Counted from the first letter of the stretch, positions 20,693 to 33,605 are shown. The stretch: DNA of 64,000 nt from Procambarus clarkii (GCF_040958095.1 NC_091199.1:31840008-31904007); one strand, 5' to 3'. Translations and numbers: made by a program. The notes: a model not told the origin generated them from the sequence alone.

Positions 20693-21365
20693 ACCCCATA
20701 CCCATCCTGTGGACCGTAGTGGACCCCATACCCATTCTGTGGACGGTAGTGGACCCCATACTCATCCTCTGGGCGGTAGTGAACCTCATACCCATCCTCT
20801 GGGCGGTAGTGGACCCCATACCCATCCAGTGAACGGTAGTGGACCCCATGCCCATCTTTTGGGCGGTAGTGGACCCCGTACTCATCCTGGGGCGGTCGTG
20901 GACCCCATACTCTTCCTATGGGTGGAAGTGAACCCCATACTAATCCTTTGAGCGGTAGTGGACCCAGTACCCATCCTATAGGCGGTAGTGGATCCCATAC
21001 CCATCCTGTGGGCGGCAGTTGACCTCATACCCATCCTGTGGGCGGTAGTGGACCCCATACCCATCCAGTGGGTGGTAGTGGATCCCATACCCATCCTCTG
21101 GGCGGTAGTTGACCTCATACCCATCCTGTGAGCGGTAGTGGACCCCATACTCATCAAGTGGGCCATAGTGGACCCCCATACCCACCCAACAGGCGGCATT
21201 GGACTCAATACTTGTCCCTTTGGGCGGCAGTAGACCCCAATACCCACCCAACAGGCGGCATTGGACCAAATACTTGTCCCTTTGGGCGGTAGGGGATCCC
21301 CCATAAACATCTTGTGACTTACTGTGGACCCAATAGCAATTCTGTTTGAAGCAGTGTACCCCATA
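20693..21365. repeat. 30-bp minisatellite, main block
   Basis: About 22 copies of the 30-bp unit (catcctgtgggcggtagtgg, accccata), grading into a diverged form (cccaacaggcggcattggac, cttgtccctttgggcgg) near 21180-21300. As 30 is a multiple of three, both strands give repetitive open frames (MGMGSTTAHR-like on minus), which I do not treat as genes. Confidence 0.9.
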
Positions 21366-21729
21366 GACATTCTAACGTCATATCGTTTTCTGTGTACATT
21401 CGCGCACAACATTCTCTATATAATTTTTAAAGCATCAACTATTGTATATAATATTGTTTGGCGCCCGCATCATTATTATATGTAATAATTTATTGACTTA
21501 TTATTATAATTTACAGAGGAGCACCAAGATTTCTTCTGAGTGCTAACCTTTAACAGGATGCACTGTAGAATAGTGGTTTAAATTATGGATGAAAACATTA
21601 GTTGACTCAGAATGGAGACATTATAACTTTTCTTTAACTATTTCCATTTAGTAAAGAGAGCATTCAGCTGTCAACAGCTACCATCATCGCTGACGTCTTC
21701 ACTAACATCTTTATTATTAAGCCTTAAAA
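21366..21729. other. AT-rich unassigned sequence
   Basis: Non-coding, with short A/T palindromic stretches (for example around 21465-21510). Nothing recognised. Confidence 0.4.
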
Positions 21730-23040
21730 TCATCCAAAATACTGAAATAAGGAACCATAGGTGGTAGCTATGTATACCACAGGTGAACTATGAATATATA
21801 ATGCATGGATTAATCTTACATATGTGGTGTATAAGGTTCTGAATGATTCCTTACACAGATTCCTGAAGGCTGTTGTGATGTTAGCCAACCTTGCATATGC
21901 CTCCGATCTTATTCTTGTTATGTGGGCTTCAGGAGACATGTTTGGTGTGATATCAACTCCTAGATCTTTCTCTCTGTCCGTTTCATGAAGGACTTTTTCT
22001 CCCATTCGGTATCTTGTGTCTGGTCTCCTGTTTCCACTGCCTAGTTTCATTACCTTACATTTACTTGGGTTGAACTTTAGTAGCCATTTGTTTGACCATT
22101 CATTCAGGATGTCTAGGTCATCTTGTAGCCTCCTACTATCTTCGTCTGTCTTAATCCTCCTCATAATCTTTGCATCATCAGCAAACAGTGAGAGGAACGA
22201 TTCTATACCCTCTGGGAGATCATTTACATAGATCAGAAACAGTATAAGGCAAGGAGTGAACCCTGTGGGACTCCACTGGTGACGCCTCGCCAATCTGAGA
22301 CCTCACCCCTCACAGTGACTCACTATTTTCTGTTGCTTAGGTAATCTCTTATCCAGTGGAGTACCTTCCCTTTCACTCCCGCCTGCATCTCCAGCTTGTG
22401 CACTAGTCTCTTATGTGGTACTGTGTCAAAGGCTTTCTGGCAATCCAAAAATATGCATTCTGCCCATCCCTCTCTATCTTGCCTGATTTGTGTTGCTTTG
22501 TCGTAGAATTCCATTAATCCTGTGAGGCAGGACTTGCCATCCCTGAACCCATGCTGCTGTTCTGTTACAAAGTTCTTTCGTTCCAGATGTTCCACTAGTT
22601 TTTTCGCACAATCTTCTCCATCATCTTGCATGGTATGAAAGTTAGGGACACTGGCCAGTAGTTCAGTGCCTCCTACCTATCACCCTTCTTGTATATTGGT
22701 ACTACATTGGCCATCTTCCACATTCATGGCAGTTCACCTATTACCGGTGATTTGTTGTACACAATGGAGAGTGGCAGGCACAGAGCTTATGCTACTTCCT
22801 TTAGTATCCATAGTGAGATTCAATCCGAGCCTATAGCCTTTGTCACATCCAATTCTAGCAGATGCTCCCTCACCTTCCCCCTGGTGGTCACAAACTCCTC
22901 TAGTGGCGTCTGGTTTGATATTCCCCCTCTTATCTCTAGGACTTCTCCTTGCTCTACTGTAAAGACCTCCGGGAATTTCTTATCGAGTTCTTTGCCCACC
23001 TCCTTGTCGTTTGTCGTTGCTTCGCTATCTTACATCTCTG
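21730..23040 (-). pseudogene. LINE reverse transcriptase, copy 1 (broken)
   Basis: Ordered RT blocks on the minus strand are: LLELDVTKAIGSD near 22840 followed by an in-frame stop, a region equivalent to NYRPVSLT near 22665, QQHGFRDGKSCLTGL at ~22565, FLDCQKAFDTVPHKRL at ~22440, a frameshifted GVPQGS region near 22270, then FLIYVNDLPEG and FADDAKIM (the catalytic F-A-D-D) near 22180, and WSNKWLLKFNPSKC near 22095. At least two frame changes and several stops are present. It is CR1/Jockey-type, the same family as copy 2. The thumb is cut short near 21800. Confidence 0.85.
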
Positions 23041-23266
23041 ATTAAACCATGGGTTTTTGTCTCCATTTCATTTTTTTTACTTTTGGACTGGGATGAACTT
23101 CTCTGCTGCCTCCTTACACTTCTGCATGATGTAGTCCATCATGTCTTGGGCCGTCATTCCTCTGTGCTCTGTTTCCCAAGCTACATCTGTTAGAAATTTT
23201 CTTCTCCTCATAGTTTCCCTTCCAGAACGCCGGCCTTTTGTGTTCTGAGCCTTTCCTTGAGTATCT

Positions 23267-23983
23267 TTACCCTACTTCGACCAGGTACTCAAACATCAAT
23301 ACACTGTGATCACTCATTCCCACTCGGGGTTCGTAACCAATTTCCCTTATGTCGGAGTCGTTCAGAATGAATACTAGGTCGAGTCTGGCTGGTTCATCGT
23401 TGCCTCTCATTCTTGTAGCATCCCTAACGTGCTGACTTAAAAAGTTCCTAGTCGCCACTTCCAGTAGTTTAGCTCTCCATCTTTCCTCACCTCTATGTGG
23501 TTCCTTGTTTTCCCAGTCTATCCTTTCGTGATTAAAGTCCCCCATGATGAGCAGGTGGGATCGGTTTCTACTGGCGGCAGCAGTTGCTCTCTCAATTATG
23601 GTGTTAACCACTTTGTTGTTCCTGTCATACTCTTGCCTGGGTCTTCTGTCATTTGGTGGTGGGTTATATATCACTGCTTCTACTATTCTTGGTCCTCCCA
23701 TCGTCATGGTAGACAGAACCATGAATTCTCTGAACCCCTCGCAGCCAGAAATAGTAATTTCCTCGAAACTCCATTCCTTTCTCATCAGTAGGGCCACTCT
23801 ACCACCCCCCCCCCTTTCTTCCCTCTCTCTCCTTATTACAGTGTACTCCTGGGGAAACACGACATTCGATATTATTCCTGAGAGTTTTGTTTCAGTGAGG
23901 CCAATTACATCTGGGTTTGCTTCTTGTGTACTTTCCCTAAGTTCACTTGCCTTGTTTGTGATCCCATCTATGTTCGAATACAT
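23267..23983 (-). CDS. LINE endonuclease domain (AP-endonuclease-like), uninterrupted
   Basis: 239 codons with the exonuclease-endonuclease-phosphatase fold signatures in order: N4 in MYSNIDG, E31 in GLTETKL, GDFN at residues 148-151, LDLVF at 201-205 and SDH at 224-226. These are the metal-binding and catalytic positions of APE-like LINE endonucleases, which nick target DNA to prime reverse transcription. The frame ends just after the SDH block, where the normal protein would continue into the RT, so this is the N-terminal part of a larger ORF2. The true start may lie upstream, since the first ATG here sits directly before the SN motif. Domain intact; element dead. Confidence 0.85.
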   Translation of the reverse strand: MYSNIDGITNKASELRESTQEANPDVIGLTETKLSGIISNVVFPQEYTVIRREREERGGGGRVALLMRKEWSFEEITISGCEGFREFMVLSTMTMGGPRIVEAVIYNPPPNDRRPRQEYDRNNKVVNTIIERATAAASRNRSHLLIMGDFNHERIDWENKEPHRGEERWRAKLLEVATRNFLSQHVRDATRMRGNDEPARLDLVFILNDSDIREIGYEPRVGMSDHSVLMFEYLVEVG

Positions 23984-24675
23984 TACCTTAAAGCTGACTC
24001 TCTTCTGTCCATTCTCAGTTTCTGTCGATTCCCGTGGAGTAGGGGGGCAGGGGGTGTCTGGGGGGGGGGGGAGGGCCTGGGAAGGGGAACCTGAGGTGCG
24101 AGGGGATTTGGAGGCTCTGGTACATGGGGGGCTGGCATGGTCTGTGGTGGTGTGGCTGAGAGGGTCTGGTGTTGGGGGTCACTTAGGGCATGGGATGGGG
24201 GAGCAGATGGGGCATGTGGTGGAGGGAGAGGGAGGTCATGGGCTGGGGTTGTATGGAGTTTGGGGTGGGACGGCAGGGAGAACAGTCGTTAGGGAGGGAG
24301 CTTGTGAGATGGTTAACAGAGTATTATCAGATGCTGGGGGATAAGGGGGGGGGGGTCAAGGAAAGGGGTGACAGGGAGGGTATGGGTTGAGAGGGGTGGT
24401 GGGGCAGGGAGGATATTGGGTGAGGGAGGAGGGGGGGGCCAAGAAGGGAATGGGGTGAGGGAAGAGCGGGGCCCAGGAAGGTATGGAGTGACCGGGAGGG
24501 AATGGGGTGAGAGGGGGAAAGGGAACAGCGAGGATAGGGAGTGATGGGGAAGAGGAGTACAGGAAGGGTATGGGGTGAGGGAGGGAAGGACTTGGAGGGG
24601 AACGGGAGAGGGGGAAGGGAGGGTTGACTGAGCCTTGGCATGAGGGCAGGAAGGGTTTAGTGTAGGTGGGGATTT

Positions 24676-25463
24676 CTATGTGGAGGAAGATACGGGTGTT
24701 GTTCTCTCCTCTGGGGTTGCTGGGGCGCTGGTTGGGATTATCCCACCATTCTCTGGGGCTGCTGAGTTGGGGTCTGTTGCTCCCTGGTTCTGTCCTCTCC
24801 TCCTGTGTTTTCTCCTCGCTTCTGCTGCCTTTACTCTCCCTTCCTTTGTCATGTCCCTCTGGAGGAATACTTTCCTGTAGCCTCCCACATGGTACAGACG
24901 GCTCTTCCTTGCTAGAATTTCTTCCTTTACGTGCTCGTTTGTAAACATTATCTTTATCAGACGATCTCTGTCCTTGTTGTACCAGCCTACCCTGAAAACC
25001 TTCTCTATGCATGGTCCAGCCCCTTCCATCTGCAACCTCTGTTGTATCCCCTGCACTGCCTCATTGTCTTTACTAATCCACTCCATCTTATTGGAGCCTT
25101 CCTGTTCTTTAATGCCTGGTACTACCACTGATCGTTTCCTCTAAAGCAGTTGACTAGTGCACCTTGCCGCTTCCTATGAGGCAGCTGCTTTCATGGCTGC
25201 CTCCCTCACTGTGGCCATTACATCTGGACTCTTTTTAAGTATCTCAGCAAATGATGCTTGTACAGTGGCAGTCTCTTCCACTGATACATTTCCACCTTCT
25301 CTTGGTATGGTGTTTGGAGCTGAGTCGGAGTATTGTTTTCCTTGAGCCTTCTTATCTCCTCATTTGCTGCTAATAGCTCTTTATGCAGGATGCTGATTAC
25401 ATCCCTCATTTGTTTCTTCTCCTTGCTGATACAATCCCAAGCTTGGTCAAACATCTCCTTCAT
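24676..25463 (-). pseudogene. LINE ORF1 protein remnants (coiled coil and RNA-binding-like region)
   Basis: Two pieces in different frames. 25463-25218 encodes a heptad-rich segment (ELLAANEEIRRLKENN), typical of the ORF1 coiled coil. 25128-24676 encodes a basic domain with FRVGWYNKDRDRLIKIMF and KVFLQRDMTKEGR, resembling the RRM-like, nucleic-acid-binding module of LINE ORF1 proteins, followed by a basic KHRRRG stretch and a Pro/Thr-rich tail. In LINEs this protein coats the RNA and is carried with it to the target. The frameshift between 25218 and 25128 breaks the gene. The assignment rests on position and general pattern. Confidence 0.6.
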
Positions 25464-25482
25464 TTGGACTCACTCACTTTTC

Positions 25483-27237
<1,755 letters not shown>

Positions 27238-28179
27238 GGGGCCGGATTCAGGAAGGTACTTACGAAGGTTTTTCCTCATAGCTACGAATGTTTTCCTTCT
27301 TAGCGCCTTCGTGGCGGCTACGGCGGTATTCAGGTAGCTACACTAAGTGGAAAAACCTTCGTAAGTTCATTCCGGGATTGAAGTGTGGTTTCGACCACTC
27401 GTAGCTTTACGTAAACTGGATATAACTCAATTTTTCTCTGCTACATAACACTGGGATTTTTTTTAAGATTTTGGAACATAAACAAAAGCTTATAAAAATT
27501 GAATCTAGTGAAGAGGAGTCCTTCCTGTTAGTTATATATGCATTCTCTGCTTGAAACTTAAAGTAAATATGTCTTTTATGATAGTAGAATTAGTTTTATA
27601 ATAGCAAGATATTATACCCGTAGTTATTAAGTAAATAAACACTGGTGAACATGAAATATGAGAGAAGGTGATGAGCCCTTCCTGATGGGATCATTTACTA
27701 TCACCAAATGCGCCTGTTCACCTAGTAGTAAGGGTGTAGCTTAGCTATACATACCCAATTCTAATTTATTTAGTTTGGTTTTATTTTGAAATTAAATCTG
27801 GGTGAGACATAAAATAAAAATATGCTGCACAAATGATGTTAGGTAAGGAGAAGGGTAAAAATGTCAAAAACTTTATTCATTGAATACTTAAAGCTATAAT
27901 TATGACTATATAGATTATTAAAAAAAGAGAGAGGGAAGTAGGGGTCCAAGACCTCTTCCTGTTATACAATTTGGGTGTGGAACAAGTAATTATCAAAAGA
28001 AGGCACCATGCCGGGAAGGCTATGTAGCAATAAGGCAGTGAGGTGAGGCAGCTACTTATTTGAGAAATGCTTATTTTATTTACCTTATAAGCTGAGGCAA
28101 CTTATTTTATTTGAGGAATACTCAGCTGATTCCTCTACATTTAGCATGGAGCAAATTTGTGTCCAAGACCTCTTCCTGT

Positions 28180-28660
28180 TACACAATTTGGCTGTGTGTA
28201 ACCAAACTAGAAGTACTCTACAAATCAAGGGACCCAGAATGTGGAATGACCTCCAGAATCATGTCAAAGGCTGTACCTCTCTCAACCAGTTTAAGAGTTA
28301 AACCAAGTACTGCCTAATTAACACCATGTAACCTAACTTACCTCCTAAATGTCAACCCATGTCTTGCTATTTTTTAAACAACGCTGTTCACCAACGTGTG
28401 CAATTGCTGATTTATGCTATGTTAACCCCCCTTTTTGTATTTTTTATTCCTTCTTTCAACACAATTTATACCTAATCCCGATTACTATTAAGTTTTAGTC
28501 TGTGTTTTTTCCCCCACACCTTGCCTGAAATGCTATGAGTATTAGTGACTTTAGGTATTGTATGTACTAGCTCTGTCTATAAATCCAACATTATGTTTGT
28601 AAATCAACTGTATGTACTTTTCCTGAATAAAATGTATTTATTATTTATTTTTAAATCAGT
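28180..28660 (+). pseudogene. LINE 3' end fragment inside the insertion
   Basis: A + strand peptide with KGPRMWNDLQNHVKGCTSL resembles the conserved C-terminal end of LINE ORF2 proteins (a pattern of the type RGPKIWNSLP). It is followed by a ~300-bp T-rich 3' UTR ending in aataaaatgtatttattat. Heavily 5'-truncated. Confidence 0.5.
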
Positions 28661-29029
28661 AAGTATTAAAAGAAGGCACCAAGCTGGGAAGGCTATGTAG
28701 CACCATTGTGTGTAACAATAAACCAATTTTTTTTTTAACAAATAATGCACCTGTATGGTAAAACAAATCCTGGCAGCTGTAAAAATATTGATGCAGTTAT
28801 TTAAATGAAAAATATAATGAAAGAAATATTACTGGTTTATTTTTATCCTATCTTTTTGTACTGTACAGTATATCCAAGGAAGTGAAAAATTGAGACATAA
28901 TGCACAATTTAATGAATGATTAGCATGGATTAGCAGTTCAAAAGAAATATGACTATTACATATCAACATGAGATCTTAATGATCCATGGTCAACATGATT
29001 TAATAAGGATAATACAGTACTGAATTTGT

Positions 29030-29600
29030 AATAATACAAACTATAATTTAAAATCTTTATTACTGATTTTTTTTATTGAGAAGATTAGGTATACACAGCA
29101 ATGTACTACTACCCTATTCTATATGGAATATTACACAGTGTAGATAAAAAACTAGCTATAAGTTTATCTAATATTCCCATCTCACAGGATGGTTAGACAT
29201 ACTGTACATGGAATCAATTTAGAAAATACCAGCCTCAATACAAGAAACAAATCAACTCTGACTAAACAACTCTAAGCAATTTTCACAAGAGGTAAGCACT
29301 GAATCATGGAAACATTATATTATAATTACTCTTACCAGTTTCTACCAGACTCCTCTCAAACAATGTATTTTTAAACATGTTTAGGTATACACAGCAATGT
29401 GCTGCTTCCCTATTCTGTATAAAGGACCACACAGTGTAGATCAAAAACCAGCTACAAGCTCATCCAACATCCTCACCTCACAGATTGGCCAGTCATACAT
29501 GGAATTAGGAGAGAACAAAATACTTAATGCTGATCTATTAGCCTCCACTGGCAAACTCTGGGTGCAGCACAAGAATATCTTCCAATATTCCTGAGTGTAT
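29030..29600. repeat. Diverged ~300-bp direct duplication
   Basis: ttaggtatacacagcaatgt occurs at 29085 and 29381, and the following ~150 bp are alignable (ctattct, cacagtgtagat, agctaca/agctata, catccaac). Two diverged tandem copies, no gene. Confidence 0.6.
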
Positions 29601-29699
29601 GAAGTAATTACAGAGCTCAAAATACCTCATACCATTTGTTATGAAGTCACTGATAACAGGGCAATCATAGATATAGTGTTGGAGAGTATGTTCTCTCAA

Positions 29700-29930
29700 G
29701 TAGGACTGAAAACAGATGTTTTTTTTTCCACCAAGAGGGCTATAAACCCATGGAACCGCCTTCCCGCTGAAGCCGTAAATGCCAAATTCCAGCTAAAAAA
29801 TATCATTAAGACAATTGGCGAGCTCTTTAACAAGCCGCCGGCTTTCTGTCCTTTTCGAGGCCACTAGATAGTTAGTGGCCCTTGGGTAAATTCAGTAAAT
29901 ATATACAATAATTGTCAACGCATCTTCCGA
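29700..29930 (+). pseudogene. Second LINE ORF2 C-terminal fragment
   Basis: INPWNRLPAEAVNAKFQLKN on the + strand resembles the same terminal block of LINE ORF2 proteins (I..WN.LP..VVNA). It is followed by a stop and about 50 bp of trailer. It is unrelated in sequence to the fragment at 28180. Confidence 0.5.
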
Positions 29931-30328
29931 GCAACACGGACAGCTTCACAGTATCTCTTAGAATTACGTAGGTAAGCAGCAAATGTAACATATTTGTTTA
30001 CTACAATGTCGGTGCTAGCTGTAGAAGTTGAAAAAACATTGTTTTACTTCGAAATATACTAATTTTATAAGAAAATTCGAGGTAAATAGGAGGCAGTAGA
30101 GCTCCGATAAGCCAGCGCTAAATCTTCAATATGAAGAATGTTGCTGCTCTCTGATTGGCCAAACGAAACACAGTAGTGACCTCTATCGGCGCGCAGGTGA
30201 ACCAACAATTTTCTTCCTAAGTGGACGTTATTGAATTGCACCTAAGCCTCTTCTTAGGGCGCACTTAGGAACCTTCGTAGCAAACCCACTTACGAAGAAA
30301 TACACAGAGCTTCATGAATCTAGGTCCA

Positions 30329-30366
30329 GGTTTGCTGCCACCTCTCCTAGCGCAACCCGTTCTCAC
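30329..30366 (-). mobile_element. LINE copy 2, remaining 5' stub
   Basis: Continuation of the LINE interrupted at 27237. Its far end marks the 5' truncation point of copy 2. Confidence 0.6.
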
Positions 30367-30480
30367 AAATTTAATAAGTCAATATTGACTTATTAAATAT
30401 GTGCATAGGTGACATACTTAACATAATAGTTTCCCTTGAAAAGCTTCATAGAAAACACCGACCTTACATAACCTACTTAG
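30367..30480. other. Unassigned fragment with a 30-bp perfect palindrome
   Basis: 30369-30398 is a perfect palindrome centred on gtcaatattgac. The rest (gtgacatacttaacataata, tcatagaaaacaccgacc) looks like part of another dispersed element. It separates LINE copy 2 from the truncated BEL/Pao copy. Confidence 0.6.
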
Positions 30481-31255
30481 GAGTGTTGGCATCATACAAG
30501 ATACCTAGAGACTTGGTTAATTTATCTGGAAGATTTTCATATTCACTTCCATATGTCTCTTGCTGGGCACGTTTGATCCAGTAGAGGATAGGATTGGGAA
30601 ACTTATGTCTGATTCCTATCTTAGCAAGAAAGTCAAACACATGTGCTGTCACTCTTAATAACTTACTCAAGTTAGAATAATTGTGAGGATTAATAACTAA
30701 GATTCGATGAGGTTCTGGTTCTTTCATGGGAGTAGTGATATTGGTCACTATGACTTGTGGCTTTTGTTTGGGTCACTGACCACTAATAAGCCATGAAGGT
30801 CCATTAAGCCACATCGAAGACTTGATAAGTTGTTTTAGTGTCAATCCTCGAGATAAGTAATCTGCAGGATTGTCCTTAGTGGGAACATGTCTGAATTTAT
30901 ATCCAGCAGATAATTCATAAATTTCCCTAACACGATTACTAACGTAGGGAGTTTTATTGTTGTTGTTGTTTCTTACCCATTGTAAGACTGCCTCATTGTC
31001 TGACCACACGACGATTTCACCAAAGTGGATATTATTGAGTGTCTTGGTCAGGCAATGAGCCAATCTTACTCCCACCAGCAATGCAGTTAACTCCATTTGA
31101 GGTAAAGATCTCTTCTTAATGGGAGCAACTCTTGCTTTAGATGTGAACAAAATTGATTCTGCACTATTGACTAAGTAGGATACAGCGCCATATGCTTTAC
31201 CAGAGGCATCGCAAAAAAACGTGCAAATTTGTGGGCAAGTTTTGTCCTGAAGCAT
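30473..31255 (-). pseudogene. BEL/Pao RNase H domain, copy 1
   Basis: Continues the RT polypeptide but in another frame, because a run of seven A residues near 31210 (six in copy 2) shifts the frame. Motifs: FCDASGKAYGAV, MELTALLVG and VWSDNEAVLQW, giving the D-E-D metal-binding positions of RNase H, then HVPTKDNPADYLSRG, typical of BEL/Pao. It degrades the RNA strand during reverse transcription. A stop occurs at 30773-30775 (TGA; copy 2 reads TGG in WPKQ). The frame ends at the truncation point. Confidence 0.88.
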
Positions 31256-32519
31256 TACGAGGAAATTTCAAAACACTTAACTGATTGAAATCTGTTGTGA
31301 GTATCTGCCATTTAGCTTGCAACTCAATTGGCAACGTATCATCCCATCCCATATGTTTCTGCCAGCATTCCTGCATTAGGAGTTTGCCCCTTATTAATAT
31401 AGGACTAAGTAAGCCTAAAGGGTCAAATGGTTGACTGACATACGAGAGTAATTTTCTCATGGTAAGGGATGAATTATCGGTTTGTACTGACTTGACATTC
31501 ATCTCGTCAGTACTTGTGTTCCATTCCACACCCAGAACTTTTAATTGATTAGGCACCTGATAACCTGGAAACTCTTTCTCGATTATCTGGTTTAATGATT
31601 TATTATTTGAGGTCCATGATTGTAGTGGCATATTGGCTCCTAACATCTCACGGTTAGCCTCATGGTAGATTTCTACCAAATTGGATTGATCATTTGTAGT
31701 TCCCTGGAAATTATCGACATACAAGTTGTCACTGATTTCTGCCTTATAAGGGCTATTTGACTTCCTCAAATGTGTATCTAATGTTGCTTGAAGTAGAAAC
31801 GGGGAGGAAGTCGCTCCGAATAGCACTGAGGCAAAACGATAAGTTATGATATCACTGTTAGGATCCAGTAGGTCCTTAATCCAGAGAAACTTGGCGTAAT
31901 TACGATCCTCCTCTTGTAAACCTACTCTAAGGAAAGCTTTACTGATATCAGCAGTATAAGCAAAAATACCAGTACGGAATCGTAATAACACATCATGTAG
32001 CCTTTGTGTTAGGTTAGGTCCCGTTTGGAGACATTCATTCAAAGACACACTGTTTGGCTTCACTTTGGCTTCAGCACTACAGTTGAAGACAATACGTATT
32101 GGTGTCGTCAATGAATCTTTCCCCACAGCGTGATGAGGTAAATAGTGACCTGTTTTTCGGTCATCATTATCAACAACCTTGATAAATTTACTGTTGAGTT
32201 GTTGTTGGATTAGTTGATGATACATGTTCAGTTTGTCTGGCTGCTTCTTCAGTCGTGTTAATTGAGACTGTAATTGTGAGGCTGCCATGAAATAATTAAC
32301 TGGAAGTTGTGGATGATTCAACTTCCATGGTAGTCTCACCCAGTATTGTTTATCTTTATAGACAACTGTATCCAGATATTGCTGGTATATCCACATATCA
32401 TCAGGGCTTGGTTGTTCAGGGATAATGCCTAAAGTGTCTAAATCCCACAGACGATGTACAGGTGGATCAGACTCAATATCTTCAGATATTTCTCTGAAAT
32501 GTAGGGGTGACTGTTCCAA
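31197..32519 (-). pseudogene. BEL/Pao reverse transcriptase, copy 1
   Basis: 440 codons. IPEQPSPDDMWI (residues 33-44) precedes the fingers, HHAVGKDSLTTPIRIVFNCS (129-148) is the family's RT entry block, DISKAFLRV (191-199) holds the first catalytic Asp, and NLYVDNFQGT (265-274) is the second. YVDN replaces YVDD, with Asn at 270 in both copies; such replacement is known in other BEL/Pao elements. The protein is in frame with the protease ORF, from which it is separated only by the TAA at 32640. It ends by frameshift at the A7 tract near 31210. The listed start is simply the first ATG-type codon after that stop. Confidence 0.9.
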
Positions 32520-32639
32520 GCCTAGTCACGCCACTATTGTATTGTTAGATTGTTGGTTGGTTGACGCTGGATTTTGTTGGAAAAGCACCGGTCCAGTAAG
32601 CAATTTGCCTCCAGCAGATGACAACAAATTCATTCCGTG

Positions 32640-33605
32640 TTATCTGGTGCATCCCGTTATAAATTTATAATAATGGTCAGCGCCTATAAGTATTCCAACA
32701 TCAGTGAGGCAGTCAGAATTTATTTTGTAGTCTGCTAGCCTCATGCGGTTTCGTTTAAGATATTTCGCAGTGCGAGCTAATCCTGTGACCTGCAGGTCTG
32801 TAGGAAGTTTGTCTACTACTACCACTTGTATTGGGCTAGTGGAAGATCGAAGTCTCACTAATACCTTAACTACTTGGTATTCACGAGGTCCACTATTAGT
32901 CAAGAAACCAGAAATATTCAATCTCACACTTTTGGCAGGTTTTAATTTTAACTGCTCGACTAATTGTTGTGTAATGAAGGTTTTCTGTGATCCTTGGTCG
33001 AAAAGACCTCTAGTGTTAACTCTGGATTTCCTGTTAATTAATCTAAGTTGAGCTGTAGGCAGAGTGATATTATTGCCTTGCTCAGTAGCAAGTTCATTTA
33101 TTTCTTGATATACCTTGCAATATTGTACTGTGGTAGAATTCGTGGAATTCTCCCCAGTTGTCATGGATTGGGTAGAAGTTTTTCTACACAAGGCATAATG
33201 ATGTATACCTTTGTTGCATCTACTGCATGAACGTAGTTGCACTACACATTTACTGGGATCATGAGAGCCCATGCACTTGGTGCACCTGTGTATTTCTTGT
33301 AACCGTTTAATCCTGGTATTAAAGTTAGGATAAACAGTGCATTGGTAGGTGGCATGTTCTTGACTACAGAACAGACACCTTATCTCTCTGGTTGACTTTG
33401 TCCCTTTAGTAGACAAGTCATTGGTTACACCAGAAGGAGATACTGAATAAGTACCTACATTACCACTCCCTTTTCCAGTGGATGGAGCAGTCCTAGGTTT
33501 AAATTTATTAGACTTATTTAGAGTCGTTTTGGGTTTGACTGAAGTGTCAATATGAGCTGAGTTACGATGGGAGTTAGTAGAGAACTTTGAAACACTTTTC
33601 CCATC
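32640..33605 (-). pseudogene. BEL/Pao nucleocapsid zinc knuckles and aspartic protease, copy 1
   Basis: From the first Met at 33416 (258 codons), three Cys/His clusters occur: C14-C17-H21-C26, C45-C48-H52-C57, and C64-C67 with H/C following. Next is the retropepsin-like motif GLFDQGSQKTFI with Asp140 in a D-x-G-S context, and later GILIGADHYY, the usual end of the BEL/Pao protease region. Zinc knuckles bind element RNA and the protease cuts the polyprotein. The same frame extends back to the TAA at 33606 through a Ser/Thr/Lys-rich linker. The TAA closing the frame (32640-32642) is shared with copy 2. Confidence 0.85.

Larger units (their letters stand above)
21730..25470 (-). mobile_element. 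CR1/Jockey-like LINE, copy 1 (near complete but broken)
   Basis: In minus-strand order this holds ORF1 pieces (25463-24676), a proline-rich low-complexity linker (about 24640-24030, poly-C on the minus strand), an AP-type endonuclease (23983-23267), a linker with stops, and the RT domain (about 23040-21730). The 3' end is lost: homology to copy 2 ends in the thumb region near 21800, and the terminal CACCTAGTTGTAC repeats are absent. The upstream end abuts a (TG)n tract at 25483. Frame changes between all blocks make it inactive. Confidence 0.8.
27238..30328. mobile_element. Putative terminal-inverted-repeat DNA transposon insertion (3.1 kb)
   Basis: Cleanly interrupts LINE copy 2: the flanks cacct and ggtttgctgcc rejoin into LINE sequence. 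The left end reads GGGGCCGGATTCAGGAAGG. The complement of the right end reads TGGACCTAGATTCATGAAGC, an imperfect inverted repeat, and both ends carry cttacgaag motifs further in. A target duplication is not clear (at most GG). No transposase is recognised. The inside holds LINE 3' fragments and local duplications, so it is a non-autonomous or composite element. Confidence 0.6.

Noticed and set aside
20655..21412. Met/Gly/Ser/Thr-rich repetitive frames
   Set aside because: 30-bp unit divisible by three in the minisatellite; no start context, no domain.
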